From Anaerolineae bacterium (GTDB lineage: Bacteria; Chloroflexota; Anaerolineae; Aggregatilineales; J027): 64,000 nt of DNA. Shown here piece after piece: positions 40,466-49,845 of this stretch. Each line of letters opens with the position of its first letter. The first letter of the stretch is position 1. The translations under genes and the position numbers were made by a program. The DNA lies in contig WBUL01000009.1 of assembly GCA_008933735.1 (NCBI GenBank), forward strand, positions 1 through 64,000, written 5' to 3'. Under the pieces are notes generated by a model. It worked only from the letters and a program-made list of their open reading frames with translations, did not search any database and was not told the DNA's origin.

Positions 40466-41673
40466 ACCTTGATAACCATTATTTCGGTCTGCGGTTTGGA
40501 GAGCCACTCGATACCACTCTCTGTGACCAGCACATCTTCTTCCAGGCCAATAAACCCATATTCCGGCACATGGACACCGAGTTCAAGGGTAAAAACGTTG
40601 CCAGTTTCAACTTTACCCTCTACCGTTTTTCCATAGCGCGGCCAGCGCGGGCCCAGGACAGTAGCCCCGTCATGCACGGAACGTCCGATATGATGCCCGG
40701 TCGCATGTTGATATTCGGGATACCCTTGAGCAACCAGGGCTTTGCGGGCAGTTTCATCGACTTTCCAGGCTTCAATTCCCGGTTTTAATACATCCGCTGC
40801 CGCCAGGATTGCCCCGTGTACCACATTAAAACCCTTTTGCACAGGTTCGGGGATACTATCCTCGTCGGGTTTCTTGAGATACCACACTCGTTGTAAATCG
40901 GAGGTGTAATCATTCTGCAAGACGCCCAAATCCATGTGTACGAGCTGCCCCGCCGCCGTTTTATAGTTATTGCTCGGCAGGGTATGTCCATACGGCGAGT
41001 CCGGCCCAGCGGTCACAGTCGGGCAGTTATCCCAGGCAGGCACGACCCCACGCGCTTTGAACTGCTCTCGCACAAATTGATAGACATCTTCTTCGCCCTG
41101 CCCCGGCTTCAAGAACTGCGTGACAGCAGCAATGATTTCCTCAGTGGTGCGAATGGCCGTGCGGATTCGTTCGATCTCGCTGGAAGTCTTACAGCCACGC
41201 AGCGACCCGATTAATGGCTCTGCCGATACGAGACGGTGTTTATAGGGGGTATTTGCCAGACTGGTATTTAACAACCGCCACAATCCATAAGACAATCCAT
41301 CAGCAGCGGTATCGCTTTCTGAATAGTTGATGGCGATGGTTGTGGGATTCAGCCGGTCGAGTGCGGCTTTCAGATCCGGGAAAATATCAGCATCATAACC
41401 GATGACTTCATCGTAGCCGCCCATCCGCTGAACGTTATCTGCGTCAAAGCGCCCAACAATCGCAATCTTTTTGCCGTTCTGTGCCACCAGAAAGGCAGAT
41501 AACCACGTCATATCCAGGCCCAGAATCAAGCCCAGTGCTGGGTCAGGGGTTTGAGGAGTTTCGCGGACAAAAGTCAGCCAGACATCCAGGTGATGCTGTT
41601 TCAAAAGATCGGGTGCCTGGGCCAGCTTTTCAAGCTGAATTGTGAAATCGTGTGTCATGGATGCTTCGCTCAC
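40462..41673 (-). CDS. M24 metallopeptidase (Xaa-Pro aminopeptidase type)
   Basis: 403 residues. The N-terminal creatinase-like domain (about 1-160) is followed by the pita-bread domain with the two-metal site: Asp in HMDLGVLQNDYTSDLQR (two Asp), His in HATGHHIGRSVHDG, Glu in FTLELGVHVPEYG and a final Glu in GLEEDVLVTESG. It removes residues N-terminal to proline in the cytoplasm or hydrolyses related amides. GTG at 41673 gives a GTGA overlap with the LCP gene; an ATG five codons later is an alternative. Its neighbour, an amidohydrolase, also cuts amide bonds, so the pair may act on one substrate class. Confidence 0.9.
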   Translation of the reverse strand: MSEASMTHDFTIQLEKLAQAPDLLKQHHLDVWLTFVRETPQTPDPALGLILGLDMTWLSAFLVAQNGKKIAIVGRFDADNVQRMGGYDEVIGYDADIFPDLKAALDRLNPTTIAINYSESDTAADGLSYGLWRLLNTSLANTPYKHRLVSAEPLIGSLRGCKTSSEIERIRTAIRTTEEIIAAVTQFLKPGQGEEDVYQFVREQFKARGVVPAWDNCPTVTAGPDSPYGHTLPSNNYKTAAGQLVHMDLGVLQNDYTSDLQRVWYLKKPDEDSIPEPVQKGFNVVHGAILAAADVLKPGIEAWKVDETARKALVAQGYPEYQHATGHHIGRSVHDGATVLGPRWPRYGKTVEGKVETGNVFTLELGVHVPEYGFIGLEEDVLVTESGIEWLSKPQTEIMVIKV

Positions 41674-42599
41674 TTCATATGACTTTCAATCCAGGGGCGC
41701 ATTTTTTCCACATTGGGGGTTGATCCGCTGGCGATGTAATCCCGATCAATCACGAAACGGTCAGGATTGTGCCCATACAACCCAATGCCCGGTAATATTG
41801 CAATCATATTGCCAAGGTTCATATCCGTTTCCACATTGTCCCACACGGCGTTCAACAGGCCGGGCCAGCGATACACATTCAGCGGATTGATGAGCTTGCC
41901 GATCAGGGCACTGATGACCTGCTGCTGCCGTGCTGCCCGGTCATAATCGCTGTCTCCGTGACGGGTGCGGGCATAAATAAGTGCCGTTTCACCATCCATT
42001 TTTTGCTTGCCAGCGTCAAATTCTATATACATCGTGCCGTAATCTTCTGTGGGATATTCATAATCCTCGATCCGTTTTGGCACGTCGATTTTGACCCCGC
42101 CAACTGCGTCCACGACATCCACAAAAGCCTCAAAGTTCAGGCGGGCATAATGGTCAATCTCGATCCCAAAGGTGTTTTCCAGGCTGGTGGCGAGTTCCTC
42201 AATCCCTGTACCCTCGTTAGCCAGCTCAGCCTCCCGAATGATGGTATTCACCCGCAGATAACCGTAATTAGGGGTTTCAATAAACAGATCCCGTGGGATA
42301 GAGAGCACACTTACCTTTTGTTTTTTGGGGTTAATACTCAAAATCATGATACTGTCGGTACGGGCGATGCTGTCGGGTTCGGCTGAATCAGTGCGGTTAT
42401 CAATGCCGAGTATCAGAATATTGGAGGTCGGCGGAGGACTAACTATGTAGGTGAGAGTCCCGCAGATGCACATGAACATCGACAAAACCAGCATGACTCC
42501 GCAGCCGGTCAGACATCCATAACAGGAAGTGCGCCAACCAGAGGGTTTTTTCCTGCGCGGCGGATAGGGACGAAACGGTTGGAATTGAGGCTGCTGCAA
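41670..42599 (-). CDS. LytR-CpsA-Psr (LCP) family cell-wall polymer ligase
   Basis: 309 residues. A short Pro/Arg cytosolic start, one membrane helix (about 25-50) containing several Cys (CYGCLTGCGVMLVLSMFMCI), then an LCP domain with DSIMILSINPKKQKVSVLSI, the Arg of PRDLFIE and YARTRHGDSDYDRAARQQQ. LCP proteins transfer undecaprenyl-linked polymers to peptidoglycan on the outer face. TTG start at 42599 with AGGAG nine bases upstream; six bases after the coiled-coil gene. It is the clearest envelope gene of its operon. Confidence 0.92.
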   Translation of the reverse strand: MQQPQFQPFRPYPPRRKKPSGWRTSCYGCLTGCGVMLVLSMFMCICGTLTYIVSPPPTSNILILGIDNRTDSAEPDSIARTDSIMILSINPKKQKVSVLSIPRDLFIETPNYGYLRVNTIIREAELANEGTGIEELATSLENTFGIEIDHYARLNFEAFVDVVDAVGGVKIDVPKRIEDYEYPTEDYGTMYIEFDAGKQKMDGETALIYARTRHGDSDYDRAARQQQVISALIGKLINPLNVYRWPGLLNAVWDNVETDMNLGNMIAILPGIGLYGHNPDRFVIDRDYIASGSTPNVEKMRPWIESHMK

Positions 42600-42605
42600 A
42601 TGAAA

Positions 42606-43799
42606 TTAGCTCCTGTTGTCACCATTAGTCGGAATATCAGGTTTGTCATATTCCAGCAAAAGCGCCTGATAACGTTCGCGGTACAATTCGGCCTGCGCCC
42701 GCTGCAACTTCCAGAGACGATCCAGATTCTGGCGCAGCGGCGCGAGGTCTCTGGCGGTGTCCCGCAGCAGTTGACGCAGGTCCTGGAGTTCTCGTTCGCT
42801 CTTCCGCCATAATTCATCATTGCTGACAGTAAATTCCTTCCAGCGCATCTGGTCGTCGGCTGTCCAGTCATTCCATTCGGAACGGAAACGCTCTTCCGAA
42901 AGGCGCTGCATTTCCGCCACTTCATTGATACGACGTTCCAGACGATCCCCGATTCGCTCGAAATCATCCACGACGTGTTTCATCTGGCGGTGCGTCTCCG
43001 ACCACGCCTCAAAGCGCTCCAGGTTACGCTGCATATCATCGTCGTACATGCTGACACGGCGGTTCAGATCGGTCATCTGCTGGTCACGCTGTTGGGAAAT
43101 AAGATTCTGCTGGTCAAGAAACTGCTGAAGCTCCTCACGGCGCATGTTTTCCATATTCTGCACTTCGATAATGCGGCGCTCGTTGTTGCGGGTCAGCCCT
43201 TCAATCAGGTCAATTTTGGGGCGTAGCTGGTCAATAGCTTTGTTTAATTCAGGCAGAGTCGTTTGCACATCCGAAAGGCGGCGGTTATCCTGACGGCGTT
43301 GTTCTTCCAGAAAAGCAATGCGCCGTTCCGGTTCTTCGATCTTTTTGACAATATCTTCCATGCGCTGCTGGATGGCGGCCATCGCAGCCATCAGGCGGTC
43401 ACGGTCGGCCCGAACAGTTCCAATTTCCTGAATCAGATTGTTGATGTTGTTGAGGCGATCTTCTAACTCTCGGATAGGGATAGCCAGGGCTTCGCGGGCA
43501 GCTTCGTTGCGGCGATCCGATTCGCGTTCGGCGGTCAGCCGCTTGGCCTCCAGTCCTTCAATCGCCTGGTTAATTTCCTTACGGAAAATCTCCAGGAGTT
43601 CATGCTCCCGATCTTTATGAATAAACTGCTGCCGAAACATCGACTGATCATTTTCCAGCCCGTTGAGCTGGCGTTTTAACTGGTCAATGAATGCTTCCTG
43701 TTCCTGGACACGCTTTTCCAGTTGCGCTATTGTGCTTTTATCCCGGCGGCGTTCTTCATCCAGCCATTCAATCATGCGAACGGTTTGCATTACATCCAT
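42606..43799 (-). CDS. Long coiled-coil cytosolic protein
   Basis: 397 residues, almost all heptad-rich and highly charged, with no ATPase head and no membrane helix, so it is not an SMC protein. The repeated Arg/Gln/Glu/Leu composition predicts coiled coils over about 15-380. The C-terminal 40 residues are Tyr/Arg-rich and may bind a partner. It leads an operon with the LCP ligase, which suggests a scaffold for wall synthesis similar in role (not sequence) to DivIVA or cytoskeletal proteins; this is inference. ATG at 43799 with GGAGGG eight bases upstream. Confidence 0.72.
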   Translation of the reverse strand: MDVMQTVRMIEWLDEERRRDKSTIAQLEKRVQEQEAFIDQLKRQLNGLENDQSMFRQQFIHKDREHELLEIFRKEINQAIEGLEAKRLTAERESDRRNEAAREALAIPIRELEDRLNNINNLIQEIGTVRADRDRLMAAMAAIQQRMEDIVKKIEEPERRIAFLEEQRRQDNRRLSDVQTTLPELNKAIDQLRPKIDLIEGLTRNNERRIIEVQNMENMRREELQQFLDQQNLISQQRDQQMTDLNRRVSMYDDDMQRNLERFEAWSETHRQMKHVVDDFERIGDRLERRINEVAEMQRLSEERFRSEWNDWTADDQMRWKEFTVSNDELWRKSERELQDLRQLLRDTARDLAPLRQNLDRLWKLQRAQAELYRERYQALLLEYDKPDIPTNGDNRS

Positions 43800-43907
43800 A
43801 TCGCGCCCTCCACAACCAACTTTTGCCTATAACTATATCATGTGGGAGATGAACTTGGCGTTGGAATTGTATATCATAGGCAACGGGTACGAATATAGCG
43901 GATTGGC

Positions 43908-44984
43908 ATGAAAAAAATCGGGATTGATGTAAGACTCACCTACTATCGGCAGGGAGGTATTGCAGAGTATATGCGCCAGCTTACTAATGCGCTGGCCGCG
44001 CTCGCCCCGCCCTACCGATTTCATCTGCTGCACAATTTTCGCGCCCAGGAGACTTTAGCCTTCCAACGGGGAAATTATTATACTCCCTGCCATCATCGGC
44101 TTGAAGGCATCACGTTGGGAGCAGAAATTTTCCCCCGCCGTTTTGACCTGCTGCACAGCCCGGATTTTATCCCACCGCTGTTCGGGGCAAGGCGGTATGT
44201 GATTACCATTCATGACCTGGCGTTTTTACTGTATGCAAATATCCAGACCGCTGACAGCCTGCGCTATTACGCGGGGCGAATCCAGCGTGCTGTGAGGCAG
44301 GCCGACCATATTATCGCGGTATCACACACCACGAGAGACGATTTAATCCGACTGCTCCGTGTTTCCGCTGAAAAAATAACGGTGATCTGGGAAGGGATTC
44401 ATCCGAGCTTTCGTGTGCTGGAACACCCTGTTGTCGAACTTCCCGATGATTATCTGCTGTTTGTGGGAACCATTGAACCGCGTAAAAACATCCCCAACTT
44501 GCTGCAAGGATACGCGATTTTGAAGTCCCGGCAGAAAACTGTTCCTAAACTGGTACTGGCCGGGCAGAAGGGATGGCTTTCTGAGGAAAGTTTTGCAGCG
44601 ATAGAAGGGCTGGGGCTACAACAGGATGTGATCTGGTTGGGGGGGGTGCCATTTAATGAGCTGCCTGCCCTGTACAACCGCGCAAAAATCCTTGTCTACC
44701 CATCCCTGTATGAGGGATTTGGGTTTCCTCCGCTGGAGGCAATGGCCTGCGGCACCCCAACCATTACTTCTGATCGGGGTGCCCTGAAGGAAATCGCAGG
44801 AGAGGCTGCATTGTATGTAAATCCAGATGAACCGGAGAGTATCGCTAACGGCCTACAAAAACTGCTTTCGGATGAAAGCCTGTATCAAACGCTGCGGGAA
44901 AAAGGGCTGGCGCACGTCAGGCAGTTTTCTTGGGAACAAACCGCCCGCCAGACTTTGGCCGTGTATGAAAAGGTATTGGCATGA
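43908..44984 (+). CDS. GT4 glycosyltransferase
   Basis: 358 residues, GT-B fold. N-terminal acceptor domain with DVRLTYYRQGGIAEYMRQL and HSPDFIPPLFG; C-terminal donor site with FVGTIEPRKNIPNLLQ and the E-x7-E in LYEGFGFPPLEAMACGTP. It resembles mannosyl- or rhamnosyltransferases of O-antigen and exopolysaccharide clusters. ATG at 43908; divergent from the coiled-coil gene by 108 bases. The stop overlaps the next transferase (ATGA), so both should act on the same glycan. Confidence 0.9.
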   Translation: MKKIGIDVRLTYYRQGGIAEYMRQLTNALAALAPPYRFHLLHNFRAQETLAFQRGNYYTPCHHRLEGITLGAEIFPRRFDLLHSPDFIPPLFGARRYVITIHDLAFLLYANIQTADSLRYYAGRIQRAVRQADHIIAVSHTTRDDLIRLLRVSAEKITVIWEGIHPSFRVLEHPVVELPDDYLLFVGTIEPRKNIPNLLQGYAILKSRQKTVPKLVLAGQKGWLSEESFAAIEGLGLQQDVIWLGGVPFNELPALYNRAKILVYPSLYEGFGFPPLEAMACGTPTITSDRGALKEIAGEAALYVNPDEPESIANGLQKLLSDESLYQTLREKGLAHVRQFSWEQTARQTLAVYEKVLA

Positions 44985-46180
44985 AAATCCTGTATCTTGT
45001 CCCTGATTTTCCCTATCCAGCGGCTGGGGGTGGCCCGCTGCGCCTCATGGGATTGATTCCGGGTACGGCACAGGCAGGTCACGAAGTTCATGTTATTTCC
45101 TTTGGTACAGAGGAAAATACAGACACTCCCCTGCATCACGCCTGCACGAGTCTGGACATCGTTCCAATCCCGGAACGCAGCAAGAGAGATCGCTTGCAAA
45201 CCCTGGTGCTGTCGCGGCGGGCGGACATGGAAACACGGCGGTGGAGCGAAAAATTTATCCAGGTGCTGACAGAAAAGTTAGCTGACGAGCAATTCGACAT
45301 CATCCAATGCCAGAGCCTGGAAATGACACCGTATTTACTCTACATCCGGGAGCGCTGGCCCCAACAAACACTGGTATATGACGCCTACAATGCGGAAGCC
45401 GAACTGCAACGAATGGCCTATATTACTGACCGCGCTGTTCCCCAAAAGCTGCCGCTTGCCCTCTATTCCTGGGTACAGTGGAAGCGGATTGCCGCGCTGG
45501 AACGTAAACTCGGTGAAAAAGCAGATGCAATCATCGCTGTTTCCGAAATTGACCAGCAGGAACTGCAAAAAGCGGCAGGAAAAACCCCTGTTTACCTGGT
45601 ACCCAATGGGATTCATGTGAGCGAGTATCAAGGGCCGCCTGATAAGCAGATTCCCGTGCAGCAGCCATCATTGATTTTTACCGGAATTATGGACTATCGT
45701 CCGAATGTTGATGCGGCGCTGTGGTTTGCCAATGAAATTCTGCCGCAGATTCCAAACGCGCACCTGTACCTGGTGGGCAATCGCCCGCACCCACAGATTC
45801 AAGCGCTGGCAGGACGCGAAAATATTACTGTCACAGGATTTGTGCCGGACGTGATGCCTTATTTGCATCAGGGAACAGTGTTTGTCGTGCCAATGCGAAT
45901 CGGAAGCGGCACGCGATTAAAAATGCTTCAGGCAATGGCGGCGGGCTGTGCGATTGTATCTACCCGCGTGGGCGCAGCAGGACTGGCTGTAACGCATGGT
46001 GAACAGATGCTTTTAGCAGATGAAGCCAGCGCTTTTGCCAATGCCGTTTGTGATCTGCTGAACGATCCGGCAAGGCGCCGTAATTTGAGCGCCAATGCCC
46101 AATCATACGTGCAGGAAAAATTTGACTGGTCAGTGATTGTGCCGCGCCTGCTGGCCGTCTACGATAAGCTGGCTCGCTGA
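44981..46180 (+). CDS. GT4 glycosyltransferase (sugar transferase with N-terminal Pro-Gly-rich loop)
   Basis: 399 residues. Start ILYLVPDFPYPAAGGGPLR is typical of exopolysaccharide transferases. The donor domain has YRPNVDAALWFANEILPQI and PMRIGSGTRLKMLQAMAAGC, where the E-x7-E is modified (Met-Arg/Leu instead of the first Glu), as in several GT4 subfamilies. Coupled to the preceding transferase by an ATGA overlap at 44981-44984. An 8-bp inverted repeat covers its stop codon but lacks a U-tract. Confidence 0.88.
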   Translation: MKILYLVPDFPYPAAGGGPLRLMGLIPGTAQAGHEVHVISFGTEENTDTPLHHACTSLDIVPIPERSKRDRLQTLVLSRRADMETRRWSEKFIQVLTEKLADEQFDIIQCQSLEMTPYLLYIRERWPQQTLVYDAYNAEAELQRMAYITDRAVPQKLPLALYSWVQWKRIAALERKLGEKADAIIAVSEIDQQELQKAAGKTPVYLVPNGIHVSEYQGPPDKQIPVQQPSLIFTGIMDYRPNVDAALWFANEILPQIPNAHLYLVGNRPHPQIQALAGRENITVTGFVPDVMPYLHQGTVFVVPMRIGSGTRLKMLQAMAAGCAIVSTRVGAAGLAVTHGEQMLLADEASAFANAVCDLLNDPARRRNLSANAQSYVQEKFDWSVIVPRLLAVYDKLAR

Positions 46181-46209
46181 TACGAACGAGCCAGGACAGT
46201 CCGACACCA

Positions 46210-47400
46210 CTAGGCTTTGGCTTTCAGCCCCTTCGCGCCACGTGTCGCTGCCAGTTCAATCAAACCAGATTTGTAATCGTAGGTGGTATGGCGTTTTTCG
46301 CTGTGTTCCTCCATCGCCAGTTGGATAAGTTCGTCACAAACGGCGGTCGGGGACAGGTCTTCCGGTTCCCAGAGATAAAACGCCAGCGAACCGGGCAGCG
46401 TATTAATTTCATTCACCCAGAACTGCTGGGTATCTTTGGAAAGTAAAAAGTCAATCCGAGCCGTGCCGCGCCCGCGTATCGCCTTAAAGGTGGCAACCCC
46501 TGCCTCTTTGATTTTCTGTGTGAGTTCGTCGCCAATAGGGGCGGGGATGACACGCTCCTGGCTTTTCATGCCTGCGCTGGCGTTTCCCATATATTTTTGC
46601 CCGAAAGTGAGGTATTCCTCATAGGTAACAGGCTGCTCCAGGGTCGAAGCGCGAACCTCTTCATTCCCCAAAACCGCGCAGTTAATCTCGACCATGTTGC
46701 CCACAACCGCCTGCTCGACCAGCACCTGTCGGTCAAGATTAGCGGCAATATCAATATGTAAGGCGGCTTTATCACGGTCTTCTACGCGGGCAATCCCAAT
46801 ACTCGACCCTAATGTGAGAGGTTTCACAAAGGCGGGAAATCCGATTTCTTCAACTTTTTCTAAAATCTGGTGGCGGTTCGCAAGCCACTCGCGCCGCGTA
46901 AAGTGGATATATTTATCCAGCACAGGCAGGCCATGCGCCTTAAGGACGGTTTTGGTCATGGCTTTGTCGTTGGCAATTGCCGATGCCAGTACACCCGCCC
47001 CGACGTAGGGAAGATTCGCCATTTCAAAAACGCCCTGAAGTGTGCCGTCTTCGCCGTGTGTGCCATGAATAACCGGAAAAGCCACATCCAGCGCCTTGAA
47101 GTCATTTTTTCCAAACAGGCCAGCCGTCGGGGGCGTGATGATTCCTGGATAGTTGGCGTTAGGAGACAGGTGCGTCTCTTTCGTTCCGGCAAGGTCAGCG
47201 ATGTTATCAATCGTGAAGTTTTTCAGTTGGGTCAGGTTTGGCCCGGTGTACCAGAGGCCATTCCGGGCAATATAAATCGGAATCACGTTGTATTTGGCGG
47301 GATTCAGGGCTTTCATGACCTGGCTGGCGGTCACAATAGACACATCATGTTCTACCGAACGACTGCCAAAAATCACGCCAACGTTAAGCTTACGATCCAT
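46210..47400 (-). CDS. ddl: D-alanine--D-alanine ligase
   Basis: 396 residues, ATP-grasp. N-terminal GVIFGSRSVEHDVSIVTA, central GTHGEDGTLQG, ATP-binding GFPAFVKPLTLGSSIGIARV, and the magnesium site DFLLSKDTQQFWVNEINTLP with a Glu and Asn. It makes D-Ala-D-Ala, which MurF, encoded just upstream on the same strand, adds to the UDP-MurNAc-tripeptide. The serine-based EHDVS and the KPLTLGSS loops are intact, so normal D-Ala specificity is expected. ATG at 47400 with AAGGA upstream; possibly its own promoter in the 43-base gap. Confidence 0.95.
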   Translation of the reverse strand: MDRKLNVGVIFGSRSVEHDVSIVTASQVMKALNPAKYNVIPIYIARNGLWYTGPNLTQLKNFTIDNIADLAGTKETHLSPNANYPGIITPPTAGLFGKNDFKALDVAFPVIHGTHGEDGTLQGVFEMANLPYVGAGVLASAIANDKAMTKTVLKAHGLPVLDKYIHFTRREWLANRHQILEKVEEIGFPAFVKPLTLGSSIGIARVEDRDKAALHIDIAANLDRQVLVEQAVVGNMVEINCAVLGNEEVRASTLEQPVTYEEYLTFGQKYMGNASAGMKSQERVIPAPIGDELTQKIKEAGVATFKAIRGRGTARIDFLLSKDTQQFWVNEINTLPGSLAFYLWEPEDLSPTAVCDELIQLAMEEHSEKRHTTYDYKSGLIELAATRGAKGLKAKA

Positions 47401-47432
47401 TCCTTGTTTGTTCCCTCAAAGTAAGTTTGCGG

Positions 47433-47438
47433 AGTATA
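47433..47438 (-). promoter_or_regulatory. Possible -10 box before ddl
   Basis: TATACT on the minus strand, about 33 bases before the ddl ATG and in the only gap (43 bases) between murF and ddl. No strong -35 match; an internal promoter of the wall-precursor operon is possible. Confidence 0.35.
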
Positions 47439-47443
47439 CCCAA

Positions 47444-49069
47444 TCAAAGATAGGTATCGGGTAAATCGTTGAGAAACAGTACAGTATCCCCTGGCCTGAT
47501 CTGCGTTTGAAACCAGCTCCGAGCGGCTTCGAAGGTATCCATGACCAGCAGACGGCTGAGGTCAAAGGAAGTCTCGTGCACGCCCCGCTGGATAGGCCGG
47601 GTTTGCTCTACCCCCACCAGAATCACGTCGGTTGCGTAGTCGGGCAGGCGCATACCCAGCCGGTAATTTTCTTCCTCCTGCAAATCTCCCAATTCGACCA
47701 TGCCGGGGGTAATCACAATGCGGCGTCCCGTATCATAAAGTTTCAGGACTTCCAGCGCGCTGATGGCCCCGACCGGATTCGCGCTGTACGAATCGTCAAT
47801 GACCGTGATTCCACCGGGGAGCGTGCGGGCACTCAGACGATGTTCCGCCGGTGTCAGCACTGATACACGCATCCCGATTTCGGCCAGTGACAGACCAATA
47901 AACCGGGCAGCAGCAGCAGCACACAGGATATTGGTTACGTTGTGCAAACCCAACAGACGTGTTTGAAAGGGGTGTCGTTCGTTTGTTTCACGGTCAAGGA
48001 CATCAAAGAACAGCCCATCAATTGTCTGGCGGATGTTCTCTGCCAGCAATCGCGCCTGGGGCAGTCCTTCCTGAGAAACAATGATGCGATTTTGCGGATA
48101 GCCGCGTTCCGCCATGCCCAGCACATACGCATTATCGCCGTTAAAAACCGCACAGCCATCCGGCGGCAGTCCTTCGACGATTTCATATTTTGCTTTGACA
48201 ATATTCTCAAGAGTTTTGAAGCGTTCCAAATGCTGCGGGCCTACTGCGGTCACGATGCTGATTTGAGGTCGGGCAAGCTGGCAAATTTCTGCGATTTCCC
48301 CCGGAATATAGGCGCCCATTTCGGCAATAAAAAAATCGTAGCCGTCGGTCGCGTTGTTAATCGCCAGCGATACCCCCATCAGGGTATTGTAACTTTTAGG
48401 GGTGGGCAAAACTTTATACTGTCCGCCGAGGATATGTGCGAGAAAGTGCTTGGTGCTGGTTTTGCCGAAACTACCCGTAATCCCAATCACTGTGGCGCCA
48501 GAGTCCTGCAATTTGCGCCGTGCCTGTTCGCGGAAGCGCCGCCGCATGGCCGCCTCGACAGGATACATCAACTGGTTACCAGCGACCAGGGCAACAGGGC
48601 TGAGCAAAATTCCGCCAAATCCGATAATCGCAACGGTAGAAAGCTCCTGGGGCGTATCTGCATCCATGTTGCGGGTCGTGAAAAGCGCCGCGCCAATGAT
48701 GAAAAACGCCAGCACGACAGAGGCTGAGACCAGCAGTCGTTTGGCGCGGGGGGTGCGGTTAAACTGCTTTTTGGTTTCCTTCACGGGTTCGGGGCGGCTG
48801 ACGAACCCACCAACGATCACCCACAGCACAAAATGCAGGGCGGGTTCATCAATTTTCGCCAATTGCAGTGCCGCAGAAATGACAATTCCGATCAGCATGG
48901 GCACGGCGATGTAACGTGGAAACCAGCGTGTACGTCTATCCCGCAGCCAGCGCAGAAAACGCGCTGACTGGTATTCCTCAATCTGATAATACCGTGCCAC
49001 CTGATACGTTCGTACCAGCGCGGGAACAATCCAGAGAGCGATCAGAATCCAGGCTAAGGTGTGCATCAT
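47444..49069 (-). CDS. murF: Membrane-anchored Mur ligase, MurF type
   Basis: 541 residues. Instead of the normal soluble MurF N-domain, the first 190 residues hold about five membrane helices (3-18, 55-70, 78-90, 112-131, 146-165) with basic loops. The Mur ligase core starts at GITGSFGKTST (196-206), with the MurF-like segments LPTPKSYNTLMGVSLAIN and AEMGAYIPGEIAEI, the Lys/His region TAVGPQHLERFKTLENIVKAKYEI, and the C-domain DSYSANPVGAISALEVL. It should join D-Ala-D-Ala to the muropeptide; ddl lies next to it, which supports that. ATGA overlap with the upstream hydrolase gene; start ATG 49069 (a second ATG follows at once). Confidence 0.88.
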   Translation of the reverse strand: MMHTLAWILIALWIVPALVRTYQVARYYQIEEYQSARFLRWLRDRRTRWFPRYIAVPMLIGIVISAALQLAKIDEPALHFVLWVIVGGFVSRPEPVKETKKQFNRTPRAKRLLVSASVVLAFFIIGAALFTTRNMDADTPQELSTVAIIGFGGILLSPVALVAGNQLMYPVEAAMRRRFREQARRKLQDSGATVIGITGSFGKTSTKHFLAHILGGQYKVLPTPKSYNTLMGVSLAINNATDGYDFFIAEMGAYIPGEIAEICQLARPQISIVTAVGPQHLERFKTLENIVKAKYEIVEGLPPDGCAVFNGDNAYVLGMAERGYPQNRIIVSQEGLPQARLLAENIRQTIDGLFFDVLDRETNERHPFQTRLLGLHNVTNILCAAAAARFIGLSLAEIGMRVSVLTPAEHRLSARTLPGGITVIDDSYSANPVGAISALEVLKLYDTGRRIVITPGMVELGDLQEEENYRLGMRLPDYATDVILVGVEQTRPIQRGVHETSFDLSRLLVMDTFEAARSWFQTQIRPGDTVLFLNDLPDTYL

Positions 49070-49845
49070 TGGAGAAAGTAATATTTCACAATACGAGTAA
49101 ATTCATTCAGACGTTCCAGGTAGGCATAATGTCCTGCCCCCTCAAGCACGACCAATCCCGCATCCGGTATCGCATCCTCTAATATTTTCGCATCACGGAG
49201 GGGGGTCTCGGTATCCAATTCACCCCAGACCAGCAGGGTTGGGGCCTTGATACGTCGGGCATACGCGACCAGATCCTGATTGATCACCAGCTTGAAGGTT
49301 GCTTCAAGCGCACCAGCGTTTAGGTAATCTGGTGATCCGAATTTCTGCCGGAACCAATGGCGCACAGGAGTCTCAAATCGGCGTAAACCGGGCGTTCTGA
49401 GCAGCGCAAGAATCGATTTACGGGTGAAGGTATAAATCTGCATGTTTGTCGTTGGTTCAGGCCGCACTCCGGCGCTGTCCACCAGCACCAGCTTATTCAC
49501 CCGTTCGGGATATTCAGCCCCCAAAACAATACTGATCCTCCCACCGAAAGAATGCCCGATTAAATGAGTTTTCTCCAGTCCAGCCGTTTTCAGGTAAGCG
49601 AGAACAAAATCAGCATACCGGGGAATATCCCAGGGTTGAGGAGGCATATCAGACACACCAAAACCGGGTAAATCCAGCGTGTGGGTTTGAAAGCCCTGTT
49701 TGCCAAGCCATTCAGCTACGGGCCACATACTTTTGATCCCGCCGCCCCATCCATGCAGCAGCAGAATCGGTGCCCCTTCCCCAAAAACAGTCACACCCAT
49801 TTTCAGATGATCTATATTCTGGATAGTAATGACCGGGCTGCTCAT
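49066..49845 (-). CDS. Alpha/beta hydrolase
   Basis: 259 residues. Oxyanion loop LLLHGWGGG, nucleophile Ser99 in LIGHSFGGR, acid Asp in VWGELDTETPL and His in EGAGHYAYLERL. No signal peptide. The fold covers esterases, lipases, haloperoxidases and C-C hydrolases. It lies between a MurA-like gene and murF with 4-nt overlaps on both sides, so a role in wall-precursor or carrier-lipid metabolism is plausible but not shown. ATG at 49845. Confidence 0.9.
   Translation of the reverse strand: MSSPVITIQNIDHLKMGVTVFGEGAPILLLHGWGGGIKSMWPVAEWLGKQGFQTHTLDLPGFGVSDMPPQPWDIPRYADFVLAYLKTAGLEKTHLIGHSFGGRISIVLGAEYPERVNKLVLVDSAGVRPEPTTNMQIYTFTRKSILALLRTPGLRRFETPVRHWFRQKFGSPDYLNAGALEATFKLVINQDLVAYARRIKAPTLLVWGELDTETPLRDAKILEDAIPDAGLVVLEGAGHYAYLERLNEFTRIVKYYFLQ

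Noticed and set aside
42606-43799. SMC or MukB-like ATPase
   Set aside because: It is coiled coil throughout with no Walker A or signature motif.
46169-46194. 8-bp inverted repeat CTGGCTCG/CGAGCCAG over the stop of a GT4 gene, considered as a terminator
   Set aside because: Neither strand has a U-tract after it and the loop is ten bases, so only a weak structure can be claimed.
47942-48727. A 261-residue plus-strand open frame inside murF
   Set aside because: It mirrors the conserved Mur ligase core and has no ribosome site or domain.
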